The notes beneath the pieces are model-generated. The model worked only from the letters and a program-made list of their open reading frames with translations, searched no databases and was not told the origin of the DNA. DNA of 34,157 bases. It comes from a virus. Shown piece by piece: positions 21,904-30,611 of the stretch; the first letter of the stretch is position 1, and the number at the start of each line of letters is the position of its first letter. A program made the position numbers and the translations under genes. The DNA lies in the IMG/VR virus record IMGVR_UViG_3300036818_000129, positions 1 to 34,157 of that record; one strand, written 5' to 3'.

Positions 21904-24900
21904 TCACAAACCGAGAAGTGCCGCGGTAAGGGCCTGCAAGTCATCCGGCTCATGTGCTCCGCTTGCCTGTGCCGTCGGCACCGTGACCACCCAACCCAGA
22001 TTACCTACTGTCTTAATCTGCACGCGCGCGGAGCACTGGATGCCCGGGCTCGTAGCGGCGAGTTTGCCAGCAACCCCGCTCTGAATACTCGTACTCAGCT
22101 TTGCAAGGATTGCCGCTCTACCAAAAGCAACGATCGCGGTTTCACTCTGGCCCCGAGCCGTTGGCCCGCGTACCGTAGCGCTGACGCGGGCTTGCCGCGC
22201 ATACTCGAGGGCCGCTGTCGCCGCTGCCTGTGGCCCGCTGATATGACCATCGCCCGCAACCGGCAGAAATCCGAGCGCACTTAATGCGCTCCGAACCTCG
22301 GCAGAGAGATATCTCGCCGAAATCCCGACATTGCCGTCTAGCTCACTCTTCGCCTCGCCGGCCTCGCCCGCCAGCGCACCACGCGCGCCGCGTACGCCGG
22401 TCCCAAACCCTTCAGGGGCGGCCGCAAGCGCATCAACGCCATGTGGCCAGAGGAATTCGCCATACGCAAAACTGGCTGGTGAGGGAGCAACTGCCCACAA
22501 ATCACCAGTTCGCGGTATCCTCTGACGCGCGAGCTCCGCTCGCACATACTCGTGCCACCACCACGCCCCGGCACCACCGCCCCGCACACTGCGCGGCGGG
22601 ACAAACACGACATCGAGATTAGGATTCGGAAGCTGATACGATCTCCTCTTGAGGACTTCGACCGAACCCTGCTGGGCCCAGAGCAGCGGTGCCGGCGGCG
22701 GGGGGACGAACACCGACTCCACGTTGCCCGCGCTCGGCAGCGCGGCCGCCCCGCTTTCCGGGCGGCGGTGCGGCGGCTGCGGATCCTGCGGGAGCCAGCC
22801 AACATTTCTCCAATCAATAAACCGCGCTTCGACGTTGGTGGCGCCAGCCAGCGCGCTCGCGCGCTTCTCGACGCCCCGATGCGGTGGTTGGACGCTAGCG
22901 ATCTCCCACCCGGCGGGCTGGAAATACGCCACCGCCAGCAGCGTGCCATCTCCTACAAACGCGTGGCGCAGCCCGCGCTTCCTTGGGATCTCGAGCGGAC
23001 CTTCTTGTCCCCACCGGATCGGGCTCGGAGGCGGCACAAACACCGCGTCGACATTGAACGCACCGCTAAAATGCGCTCCTCGCCGCCGAACCGCCGGCGC
23101 TGTCACGATGGTCGGTAGTGCTGCCTCCCAGCCATCATTCCTCCAATCCTGAAACGCAGCCTCGACACCATCACCGCCGGGCTGCACTGCCCCCGCTCGC
23201 TCCGGTCGCTGGTGCGGTGGCTGCGGGTCCTGAGCAACCCACCCAAAGGGTGAAAACGTGACAGGCTGCTCGATGCCGCCCGCGCCGCGCGCGATCGCTC
23301 CAGATCGTTCCACTCGTACATGCGGAAGCCAGAATGCTTGAACCGATTCTTGGCCCCAATTAAGCGGCACATTGAAGAGCGGTGGCGCGTCCTCGCGACA
23401 AGTTAGCCACTGAAAATTTTGGCGGCGCTGAAATCGCGGAGGAGCCGCCGGCGGCGGCCACCCATCCGGGACAAAGGACTTCAGCGTATCCTCGATCCCT
23501 CCGTCTCCAAGCAGGATCGCGCCAGCACGCTCGACCCGAAGGTGCTGGGGCTGATAAGCTTGCACCTCCCAGCCTCCGAGGCGAAAGACGATCTCCACCG
23601 CTTCCGTGCCACTCTCGCTCGGCATGAGCGCGCCCGGTCTGACATATCTGGGCCGCGGCGGCTGCGGCTCCTGTACGGCCCACCCAGCATTAAGCCAGGA
23701 GACGAAGGATGCTTCGATGTTGCTTGAGGCGAGAAGCTGACCGGCTCGCTCGAACCGCTGGCGCGGCATTTGCGGAGGTGTCGGATCCCAGCCATAGGGC
23801 TGAAAGATAAATTGCGTGGGCGGCACCGGATCCGGTGTTGTCGGATGGCGGGGCGGTTGCCTCTTTGGCAGGTCGAGATATTGAATGGCCCACCCGGCCG
23901 GAAAAAAGCCAGCCTGCGTTCCCTCGATCCCGGCATCTCCGATCATGAGCCCGCCGGGCTTCGAAGACCTTGGCCGTGGCAGCGGTGGCACTTGCACTTG
24001 CCAGCCTTGGTTGACCCATGGCCGCAGCAAGCCTTCAACATTACCCGCACCGGGCATCTGCGCCGCGGCACGCTCGAACTTTAGCCGCGGCGGCTGTACG
24101 GCCTGGATCTGCCAGCCCTCATTAATCCAGCGCCGGAATTGGGCGTCGACATTGATTGCGCCCGCGAGTGCCGCTCCTCCCTTTTCCACTCGCGGATGGC
24201 GAGGCTGCACTTCCTGCGTCGACCAGCCGACATTCTGCCACGCGAACTCCTGCAGCGCGGCCTCAGGTTGGGCCGCTTGCTTGTGCGGCTTAAATGCCAG
24301 CGCTACGGCCTGGTCGTATGCCCAGGTGATGGGAGATGGCGGCGGCACAAACACCGCGTCGACATTCCCAAGCAACTCAAAGGTCTCGCGAGAACGACGA
24401 CGCGTAGTCGTATCAATAAAACTCGTTAGCGCGAGTGGGGTCGGCTGCAATACGGCGTCAACATTGACTGCAGACGGTAGTTGCGATCCTTTCTGCCTCT
24501 CGCTTGGCCTGCGAGGCAATATCGGAAGATCGAACTCCCAGCCAGCATTCCGCCACACGCCGTACTGCGCATCTATGTTCGCCGCAGACGGGAGGGCGGC
24601 TGCCGTTCTTTTTACGCTGCGGTTAGGTGGCTGCGGATCCTGAGACGACCAGCCGGCATTCAGCCATTGGCTGAACGGTTTTTCGATATTAGCGTGGGCG
24701 GGCGTCCAGACAAAGCGCCGATGTGGTGGTAGTGGGGCCTGCGCTTCCCAGCCCGCGTTCTGCCACCGAAACACAGGCAGTGCAACATCTGGTCGAACGA
24801 CAACCGACCGCACCGCTCTATTAGGCGGCCGCGATAGCTGGGGTAGCTGCGTCTCCCAGCCATAAGGCTGAGTGATTATATTTTGACCCGGCCCAACGAC

Positions 24901-26418
24901 GACATTGCCAAGCGCATCGACCACGACATTCCCAAGCGCATCGACCAGAACATCGGTGCCGGAGGTCCCGCCTCCAGGTGCCAATCCCTCGATGCCAGCG
25001 GCGTTCGATCGGTACGCAATGGTTCTCCGACGGGCGCGCGGCAACCAGCTTTTTGCCGCGTCACTTTCCCAGCCCCAAATCTGCGATAAGGGGCTGTACG
25101 TTATGATGATGATCCCAGCCTGACCGCCCCCCGCAGTGCCGCCAGTGGCGCTATCGTGGCCACCTCCAGCGCCGCCATAGAGACCGCCGACCTTACCATT
25201 TCCCGAAGCCGAGGTGGCTCCTGAGCCGCCGCTGCCTATGCCATGAGTCGAGTCAAACTCCGTCCCGCTGTTGCCGACTGCGTTTACGCCGCTTGCCGCC
25301 ACAACGCCATTGTCGCCAGCCCCGCCAGCTTGGCCAGCCGCCGTTGAGCCCGCGCCCTTCGGCCCGGCCGCGCCTCCGCCGCCACCTCCGAACGCTGTAC
25401 TGGTCGGCGTTGCCCGTCCTGCGCCCCCGTTAAAATGGACGGCATTCGCGCTGCCTGTACCGCCCGCTCCAGCACTTCCTGCGGATGCAGCGGCGTTACC
25501 TCCATGATGGGCCGTGGTTGTGACAGATGTTGCTGTCAGTGCCGTGTCTGTGCCACTACCGCCCTGCCCGACCGTATAAGTCGGATTAGAGGACATAACG
25601 ACATTTTGTTCGGAGGCGTATTCTCCGCCCCCGCCGCCATTGCCGGCCCGGGTCGAGGTTACCCGCAACGAACCATTGCCACCCTCGCCGACGCACTCTA
25701 CCAGCGCGGCCGTGCCTGAGAAATCGCCCGGCCTCGTCCATGTGCCGCTTGCTGCCGTAAGAAATACTGTCGTAAGACTTGACGGCACAAATGATGTGGC
25801 AGAGGTGATATAGTCAGCATTGGTAGATGGATAATTGATCCCAAGATTTTGACTTCCAGACGCGAGCGGTCCATTGCTGTCGAAAAAATTGGGCAGATTA
25901 AACGCCGCTCCAGACTGTCGTAATATCAGGTTTGTCCCGCCAGAAATGGTCTCTGCACCAGCATTGCTGCATGATCCACCGACCATCGCCCACGAATTTG
26001 CCGTGCCAATTGTCAGGGCTGTCGTAATTGCCTGCGCAGACGTAGCCACGCCCGTGGCATTCGCGTCCGGCTGCCCGCTTTGATTCATGCCAATATATTC
26101 AGCGCCGACAGCGAGGATATAATGAGTATTAGCGCAGGTGATTACGACATTATTAGATCCGCTAGCGGGATTCTCCAGTCTATAAAGATAGACATAACGA
26201 CAACTCGCGCCGACACTTATGTTCTTTTGGGTAAGAGACATCGCAGCGCCGGCATAAGTAACGCTCGTGATGTCGTCGAAACTTTCTGGTGTGAAGCTCC
26301 CTACAATTGTAACAACGAGTTCGCGATCCGGCAGCGTCGAGACAGTATAGGCCGAAGACAAACTGTTTGTTGCGCCACCATTATTGCCGAGATCTGCCGA
26401 ACTCCAGAACCTCGCCAT
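21904..26418 (-). CDS. Giant 1504-residue Gly-rich and W/Pro/Arg-repeat protein (virion-associated, unknown)
   Basis: The largest gene in the window. Residues about 1-215: a Ser/Thr/Gly-rich beta domain (ITSVTYAGAAMSLTQK). About 219-440: a Gly-rich domain beginning GTWTRPGDFSGTAALVE with GGGGGAAGPKG-type tracts, as in many phage tail fibre ends. About 445-1270: roughly 22 degenerate units of 32-40 residues, each with a W-x-N-x-G-W anchor, PQPPRR-type Pro/Arg segment, and an N-V/I-(D/E)-A or G-I-E-type end. About 1271-1504: Ala/Gly-rich, with a final beta-like stretch. It could be a long fibre or whisker. No enzymatic motif seen. The ATG has no strong ribosome site, but the frame and composition are continuous. 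Confidence 0.82.
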   Translation of the reverse strand: MARFWSSADLGNNGGATNSLSSAYTVSTLPDRELVVTIVGSFTPESFDDITSVTYAGAAMSLTQKNISVGASCRYVYLYRLENPASGSNNVVITCANTHYILAVGAEYIGMNQSGQPDANATGVATSAQAITTALTIGTANSWAMVGGSCSNAGAETISGGTNLILRQSGAAFNLPNFFDSNGPLASGSQNLGINYPSTNADYITSATSFVPSSLTTVFLTAASGTWTRPGDFSGTAALVECVGEGGNGSLRVTSTRAGNGGGGGEYASEQNVVMSSNPTYTVGQGGSGTDTALTATSVTTTAHHGGNAAASAGSAGAGGTGSANAVHFNGGAGRATPTSTAFGGGGGGAAGPKGAGSTAAGQAGGAGDNGVVAASGVNAVGNSGTEFDSTHGIGSGGSGATSASGNGKVGGLYGGAGGGHDSATGGTAGGGQAGIIIITYSPLSQIWGWESDAAKSWLPRARRRTIAYRSNAAGIEGLAPGGGTSGTDVLVDALGNVVVDALGNVVVGPGQNIITQPYGWETQLPQLSRPPNRAVRSVVVRPDVALPVFRWQNAGWEAQAPLPPHRRFVWTPAHANIEKPFSQWLNAGWSSQDPQPPNRSVKRTAAALPSAANIDAQYGVWRNAGWEFDLPILPRRPSERQKGSQLPSAVNVDAVLQPTPLALTSFIDTTTRRRSRETFELLGNVDAVFVPPPSPITWAYDQAVALAFKPHKQAAQPEAALQEFAWQNVGWSTQEVQPRHPRVEKGGAALAGAINVDAQFRRWINEGWQIQAVQPPRLKFERAAAQMPGAGNVEGLLRPWVNQGWQVQVPPLPRPRSSKPGGLMIGDAGIEGTQAGFFPAGWAIQYLDLPKRQPPRHPTTPDPVPPTQFIFQPYGWDPTPPQMPRQRFERAGQLLASSNIEASFVSWLNAGWAVQEPQPPRPRYVRPGALMPSESGTEAVEIVFRLGGWEVQAYQPQHLRVERAGAILLGDGGIEDTLKSFVPDGWPPPAAPPRFQRRQNFQWLTCREDAPPLFNVPLNWGQESVQAFWLPHVRVERSGAIARGAGGIEQPVTFSPFGWVAQDPQPPHQRPERAGAVQPGGDGVEAAFQDWRNDGWEAALPTIVTAPAVRRRGAHFSGAFNVDAVFVPPPSPIRWGQEGPLEIPRKRGLRHAFVGDGTLLAVAYFQPAGWEIASVQPPHRGVEKRASALAGATNVEARFIDWRNVGWLPQDPQPPHRRPESGAAALPSAGNVESVFVPPPPAPLLWAQQGSVEVLKRRSYQLPNPNLDVVFVPPRSVRGGGAGAWWWHEYVRAELARQRIPRTGDLWAVAPSPASFAYGEFLWPHGVDALAAAPEGFGTGVRGARGALAGEAGEAKSELDGNVGISARYLSAEVRSALSALGFLPVAGDGHISGPQAAATAALEYARQARVSATVRGPTARGQSETAIVAFGRAAILAKLSTSIQSGVAGKLAATSPGIQCSARVQIKTVGNLGWVVTVPTAQASGAHEPDDLQALTAALLGL
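22600..25085 (-). repeat. W-x-N-x-G-W / PQPPRR repeat array inside the giant gene
   Basis: About 22 degenerate protein-level repeats, average near 36 residues (about 108 bp). Typical units: AGWEAQAPLPPHRR, AGWAVQEPQPPRPR, FGWVAQDPQPPHQRPE, VGWLPQDPQPPHRRPE. Some units replace the G-W anchor with PPPSPI and R/T-W. DNA repeats are diverged, so the array is old or under selection for protein pattern. A short DNA tandem of 24 bp with few mismatches occurs near 24895-24948 (VDALGNVV twice). Confidence 0.8.
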
Positions 26419-26435
26419 TATTTGCTATCACGAAC

Positions 26436-26954
26436 TCAGCCAAGCCCGCTTACGGTCACGCTGACATCGCCCGACCAATTCGCCGTAGCGATGATGTAAA
26501 TCTCTTGGCCAGCGATCAACGGATTATTAACGTTGATCACGATTGTAGGGTCAGGATCGATCGTTACCACACCATCTGGCGCAGTGCTTACCAATTCTCC
26601 ACCATACGATGTCCACAGGCCACCATCAGGTGGCCCCGGATACCCCGCTATAAACAAATCATCAGACGCGCGGTAAACGGCGAGTTGCAGGGTGTTGCCG
26701 ACAGCTTCCTTTAGAGCCGTTGTTAGATTTACAGATGCGCCAAATGACTGATATTGCAGATTTGTCGGAATGACATGGCCACCAGTCGCCGGCACTCTTT
26801 TTGATACGCCAGCTGTTAACGCAACGTTCGGAACAGTCAAAATTGGCGTGCTCTGAATCGCCATAATTAGTGCCTTCGGCTGATGGACGGTTCCTGGATT
26901 TTTAATTGCGTGCTCCCATTGGTGCGCACAGTTATTCGTAGGATGGTGTTTCAT
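26436..26954 (-). CDS. Small beta-rich protein, probably virion-associated
   Basis: A 172-residue protein from ATG 26954, with AAGGGGAAA about 9 nt upstream. An internal ATG at 26864 (MAIQSTPILTVPNVAL) is an alternative that would give a 142-residue product. From there the protein is beta-rich (LTVPNVALTAGVSKRVPA, IDPDPTIVINVNNPLIAG, IYIIATANWSGDVSVTV), with the tone of a virion fibre or baseplate accessory. The first 30 residues are His/Asn-rich and unlike the rest. It lies 17 nt upstream of the giant repeat gene. Confidence 0.65.
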   Translation of the reverse strand: MKHHPTNNCAHQWEHAIKNPGTVHQPKALIMAIQSTPILTVPNVALTAGVSKRVPATGGHVIPTNLQYQSFGASVNLTTALKEAVGNTLQLAVYRASDDLFIAGYPGPPDGGLWTSYGGELVSTAPDGVVTIDPDPTIVINVNNPLIAGQEIYIIATANWSGDVSVTVSGLG

Positions 26955-26993
26955 GCGTACATTTCCCCTTTTGAAAAATACGAACCGTCCCGC

Positions 26994-27377
26994 TCAATGA
27001 CGCTTGACTGGGTTCACGGCTCCGCGTTGATCCCACGGATTCGCATTGGACGGCCGCTCGTCTGCCAGCGCAAAACGGGCACGCTTGCCAATGGTCTTTT
27101 TCTCGCTCAGCATGTCATGATGTTCAGCCAACGGGACGGGCTGTTGCGGCTCAGTGGCCTTTGCATCCTGCGGCGCGAGCGGTGCCGGCCGCGCCGTGGC
27201 CGGTATAATGCCGATCCGCGGACTGAATGCAGCACAGCAGAAATCGGCGCTCACGATCAATTCGACGCGAGGCTGCGAAACCCGCACGCCCTCGCGGTTG
27301 TCACACCGCCCCCAATTCGGTTCGCCCGACCGCTTCCAATGAAAACACGCCGCACATCGCGCTGGCATTTGTGACAT
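26994..27377 (-). CDS. Small Cys-rich protein with C-x2-C-x-H-W start
   Basis: A 127-residue protein. It begins MPARCAACFHWKRSGEPN WGRCDN, a compact C-x2-C ... C arrangement, followed by ADFCCAAF, so four or more Cys and a His could bind metal. The remainder is Pro/Ala-rich and probably flexible. The opening resembles the protein at 30612-31064 (CSSCLHWLRGTW), so the two are a small family in this phage. Start ATG 27377 is one base after the TPR gene stop. Function unknown. Confidence 0.6.
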   Translation of the reverse strand: MSQMPARCAACFHWKRSGEPNWGRCDNREGVRVSQPRVELIVSADFCCAAFSPRIGIIPATARPAPLAPQDAKATEPQQPVPLAEHHDMLSEKKTIGKRARFALADERPSNANPWDQRGAVNPVKRH

Positions 27378-27378
27378 T

Positions 27379-29040
27379 TCAACTCAATCCCTGAAGTTCG
27401 ACAGCAATCTGCTCGACTACCGGTTCCCATTCATAGGCTCGCTTCTGACGGAAAACCCTCGCTGTCGGATACCAGGGGCTGCGGTTCTGCCACGGCGCTC
27501 CTGGAGTGTCGGCCAGCCAATGCCAGCTACCCTCAGTGTGCATTAGCAACCACACCGGCTTACCCATTGCCCCAGCGAGGTGCGCGATTGCGCTGTCGAC
27601 GGTTATCACGACGTCAAGGCATTCGACGAGCGCCGCAGTCTCGTCCCACGAAGGCTCCTCGGCGCCGAGACCCGGCAACATCGTGTTCTCCGCAGCGGGC
27701 GGTCCACATTGCAGCGAGCAAAACACCGCGTCATAGCTAAAGAGCGGCGCGAAGCTCCTAAAGGTCGCTGATTTGCGGCGTCCATATTCACCTAGCCAGA
27801 TGCCCTTGCGGATGCCCGACGACCAACACAGGCCGATTTTCAGCCGGGTTTCCCCGCACAGCTTGAGGCGTTCTCGCCACTCTTCGACGAGGCTCGGACA
27901 TGCTCGCAGATACGGGCCGTGCCAAGGTACCGTCGCAACTCCCGTCCCCAACGCGTGCGGCGCACTGAGCAACGGCAGATGATAATCAAAATCGGGAATG
28001 CCCAAAGCATGCGGGTAATTAACCGCACGCGGCACCACCGTCACGCCCGGCATCGAACGTCTGAAGAGCTCGATCATGCTCTCCCGTACCTCCAGCCGCA
28101 CGTCATAACCCCCGGCCGCCAACAGCGGCGCATAGCGGCATAGCGCTAGCGTGTCACCGTGCCCCATCTCTTCGTGCAAGTGGATCGCGCACGGTGGCGG
28201 CTCGCCTTGCCAAATCGGTCTCTCGAACCGTCGCATCGGAATGGCAAATTCCGGCGCCGCTGTTTGCTGACCACGAAATTCGTATTCAACCCAGCCCTCG
28301 ATGTATAGGCCGATTGACTGCAGTGCGAGGGCCTTATTCCATCGGCACATCGCCGGGTCTTCCACGCCGAGCGCAAGCGCTCGGTCATGCAGGCTAATGG
28401 CTTCCTCGTGTCGACCCTGCCGATAGGCAATTGCCGCAGACAGGTGCATTGCGTCGCCGGCGCGTTCCGGATGCTCGGCGATAACCTTGTCGATCGCCAG
28501 CTGTGCGACGTCGTACTCCATCGCATCGATCGCCACGACGGCCTGATCGAGAATGATCACCGGATCCTCAGGAGCAAGCTCGAGAGCCCGGGCGCGCGCC
28601 GCGCGCGACCCTTCCAGGGTCCCGACCGCATGCTCGATGACCCCGAGCACCCGCCACGCCTTTACGTCTTCGGGATCAATCTGCGTCGCTCGCCGCGCCT
28701 CGATTAGCGCTGCGTCATCGAGCCCGACGGCCAGCAGCACTCCGAGCGCATAATCCGAACGATAGTCCGTCGCTCGCGGGTCTGCCTCGAGCGCCCGCCG
28801 AAACCAGTCTCCCGCTTCGCCGAGTTTCTTGTTTCTCAGCGCCACCCGCGCGCGAAACACGCAGGCCTCCCCGCGCGCGATCCGCTGCAGCGGGGTCGTA
28901 AACGGCGGGCGCGTCTCGCGCTCCATGACCCTGTAGAACACCGCCGCATTGGCGGCGTTGACATCCCCATCCAGTTCTTCGACATAACCGTAAGTTTCGA
29001 CCGCGCGGCGCGCGTGCTTCAACAGCTCGCTGAGGTTCAC
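27379..29040 (-). CDS. TPR protein with GT9-like (heptosyltransferase-type) C-terminal domain
   Basis: A 553-residue protein from GTG 29040, with a strong GGAGG site ahead and a GTGA overlap with a small ORF. Residues about 55-250 contain several tetratricopeptide repeats (AGDWFRRALEADPRATDY, AARARALELAPEDP, HEEAISLHDRALALG). From about 290 to the end it is like TPR-linked GT9-type transferases: HEEMGHGDTLALCRYAPLLA, LKIGLCWSSG and a terminal VDSAIAHLAGAMGKPVWLL. This architecture is found in bacterial and phage glycosylation loci. It likely adds a sugar to a protein or glycan, the TPR part binding the acceptor. It lies next to an FkbM methyltransferase. Confidence 0.8.
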   Translation of the reverse strand: MNLSELLKHARRAVETYGYVEELDGDVNAANAAVFYRVMERETRPPFTTPLQRIARGEACVFRARVALRNKKLGEAGDWFRRALEADPRATDYRSDYALGVLLAVGLDDAALIEARRATQIDPEDVKAWRVLGVIEHAVGTLEGSRAARARALELAPEDPVIILDQAVVAIDAMEYDVAQLAIDKVIAEHPERAGDAMHLSAAIAYRQGRHEEAISLHDRALALGVEDPAMCRWNKALALQSIGLYIEGWVEYEFRGQQTAAPEFAIPMRRFERPIWQGEPPPCAIHLHEEMGHGDTLALCRYAPLLAAGGYDVRLEVRESMIELFRRSMPGVTVVPRAVNYPHALGIPDFDYHLPLLSAPHALGTGVATVPWHGPYLRACPSLVEEWRERLKLCGETRLKIGLCWSSGIRKGIWLGEYGRRKSATFRSFAPLFSYDAVFCSLQCGPPAAENTMLPGLGAEEPSWDETAALVECLDVVITVDSAIAHLAGAMGKPVWLLMHTEGSWHWLADTPGAPWQNRSPWYPTARVFRQKRAYEWEPVVEQIAVELQGLS

Positions 29041-29222
29041 GTTCTTCCCCCTCCAGAGACCGCCACCCCATTCGACTCCGTCAACTTTTTTGGGAAACGC
29101 AAATGAGCCGCTATGTACTCGCGCGTTGGTGTGAAAGAAAACGCGCCATAGCAGTTCGTCGTGCTTGCAGTATAAAATGGTGGCAATTTTGGAAGAGGCG
29201 TTTCCTTAAAGGCCACTCGCAC
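29037..29222 (-). CDS. Small ORF of unknown function
   Basis: A 61-residue ORF between the FkbM gene and the TPR-GT gene. Its GTG start overlaps the FkbM stop (TAGTG) and its stop overlaps the next start (GTGA), the same coupling as at surrounding genes. The ribosome site is poor. Sequence includes LPPFYTASTTNCYGAFSF and a basic region (HLRFPKKLTE). It may be a real coupled small protein or a fortuitous frame in a spacer. Confidence 0.42.
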   Translation of the reverse strand: MRVAFKETPLPKLPPFYTASTTNCYGAFSFTPTREYIAAHLRFPKKLTESNGVAVSGGGRT

Positions 29223-29905
29223 TACACCGGCATGCAGAGGACGTTGACACTGCGCTGCTCAATAACGTAGCGCATGCTCTGAATCAGCTTGATCAACGCG
29301 CGTTTGTCGGTGTAGACACAATCGCTCTCGATGAACATCACCGGCCGCGTGCGCATGATGACCTCGCGTGCGCCGAGCAGAACATCGAACTCCGCGCCCT
29401 CGACATCCATTTTGATAAATGACACATGATCTGTATCACCGATGAAGTCCGTCAACGGGCGTGCTTCAATCGGCTCCCGCGGCCAAGTCGGCGCATGCTG
29501 GGGTAAAATCGAGATACCGCCGGAATTCGTGTTCGGCTGACTGAAGTCAAGCACCGGGATCGACAAGGTACATTGCCCGGACCACAACGCACAGTTATGA
29601 AGTTGCACTTGGCGATCGACATGATTTAGCGCAACGCTTCCACAAAGCATGTGATAGACAGGCAGTTGCGGCTCGAACGCCACGACGCGCTCTACATGCG
29701 GCACCAACGCTAATGTCCAACATCCGAATGACGCGCCGACATCCACGGCGACGCCCCGCGGACGCTCGCGTAGAATGCCGATGATTTCGTCGATCTCTCG
29801 GTCTTCCCAATAAACGCCAGCAATCCGTAACCAGTCGTACTGACCGACGTCAGTGTCGGATGAGAGCATCCGGCCGTAGCGCGTCGCAAGAAGCTGAATG
29901 GTCAT
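29222..29905 (-). CDS. FkbM-family methyltransferase (copy 2)
   Basis: A 227-residue protein from ATG 29905 with AGAGG before it. Motif I is VAVDVGASFGCWTLAL (about 52-67), then VVAFEPQLPVYHML, and FIKMDVEGAEFDVLLGA (about 163-179), the FkbM hallmark. It is related to the copy at 12713-13384 but quite diverged. It is expected to O-methylate a sugar or other glycan-linked group; its neighbour the TPR-GT suggests a linked modification. Spaced 120 nt from the upstream gene. Confidence 0.83.
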   Translation of the reverse strand: MTIQLLATRYGRMLSSDTDVGQYDWLRIAGVYWEDREIDEIIGILRERPRGVAVDVGASFGCWTLALVPHVERVVAFEPQLPVYHMLCGSVALNHVDRQVQLHNCALWSGQCTLSIPVLDFSQPNTNSGGISILPQHAPTWPREPIEARPLTDFIGDTDHVSFIKMDVEGAEFDVLLGAREVIMRTRPVMFIESDCVYTDKRALIKLIQSMRYVIEQRSVNVLCMPV

Positions 29906-30025
29906 GCCTCTATCACGAGACCCCCACTCATTGGCGACTCTTCAACCACACCCTAAACCTATAAAGGAAAGGGTAAGAGGATGTTTGTTCCATGCTTATC
30001 CGGTTGTTACCCGCAGCCGCTACTT

Positions 30026-30325
30026 CTAGACAGGATCGTAAATCTCGGCAAAGATGTCCGGCTTGCACGGATATAATTCGTCCTTAGTACCTCGAATAAT
30101 CCAGTCTCCATGTTTTACCGTATGGTCGCCTTCGCGCGTCGGTATCGTCAACTCGATGTAGGGAGCCTGTTCGCCGCAGTCGTCGGAGAAATCATCGACG
30201 TTTCGGCCAGGATTATGTACGCCGATGACCGGACCGAGAAAATCGCAGACCTCCGACCAGTTGCGCCAATTGAGCTGCACAGCCTCGACAACGACTGGCT
30301 TTTTGCGAAATCGCGCCATCAACAT
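30026..30325 (-). CDS. Conserved small phage protein of unknown function
   Basis: A 99-residue protein from ATG 30325 (MLMARFRKKP; ATG 30319 is also possible), with GGGAG 4 nt before the first. It begins MARFRKKPVVVEAVQL, passes PYIELTIPTREGDHTV and HGDWIIRGTKDELYPCKPDIF, and ends EIYDPV. This pattern (RKKPV-x-V-E-A and G-D-W-I-I-R-G-x-K-x-E-x-Y-P-C-K-P) is a widely distributed small phage family. It has a beta-rich layout and no known function. It follows an unrecognised ORF stop by no gap. Confidence 0.75.
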   Translation of the reverse strand: MLMARFRKKPVVVEAVQLNWRNWSEVCDFLGPVIGVHNPGRNVDDFSDDCGEQAPYIELTIPTREGDHTVKHGDWIIRGTKDELYPCKPDIFAEIYDPV

Positions 30326-30556
30326 CTAGCTCCCGTTGGGTGTCAGCCGGATAAGCATGGTTTGTTCTTTCAGGAATTCCTTCAGCTCCTCAAATTTTAC
30401 GGCGCCAGATGGCAGACTTATTTCGGACATCGAGTTGAGATCGGGGGTCGCGACCGCCCTGCTGAGATGCAGTCTGCATACCTCGATGCCGGCACCTTTT
30501 AAGATGGCGCGACTTCTTTTTGATAGCTCGGACCGATGGTCCTGGCCTCGATCCAT
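30326..30556 (-). CDS. Small ORF of unknown function
   Basis: A 76-residue ORF from ATG 30556, ending immediately before the next gene start. It has a helical, charged character: RSELSKRSRAILKGAGIE, SRAVATPDLNS, then FEELKEFLKEQTM. A shorter product from ATG 30430 (MSEISLPSGAV) is possible. GGAG lies directly at the start, too close for an ideal site. No family recognised. Confidence 0.5.
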   Translation of the reverse strand: MDRGQDHRSELSKRSRAILKGAGIEVCRLHLSRAVATPDLNSMSEISLPSGAVKFEELKEFLKEQTMLIRLTPNGS

Positions 30557-30611
30557 CTCCAATACCAAGAGAGGAATGCCCCCGGTAGTTTACGCTCCCA
30601 TGCTGGGATGC

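Noticed and set aside
24895-24948. 24-bp tandem repeat as a CRISPR-like or regulatory repeat
   Set aside because: Only about two imperfect copies, inside the coding frame (VDALGNVV), so it is a small in-frame duplication.
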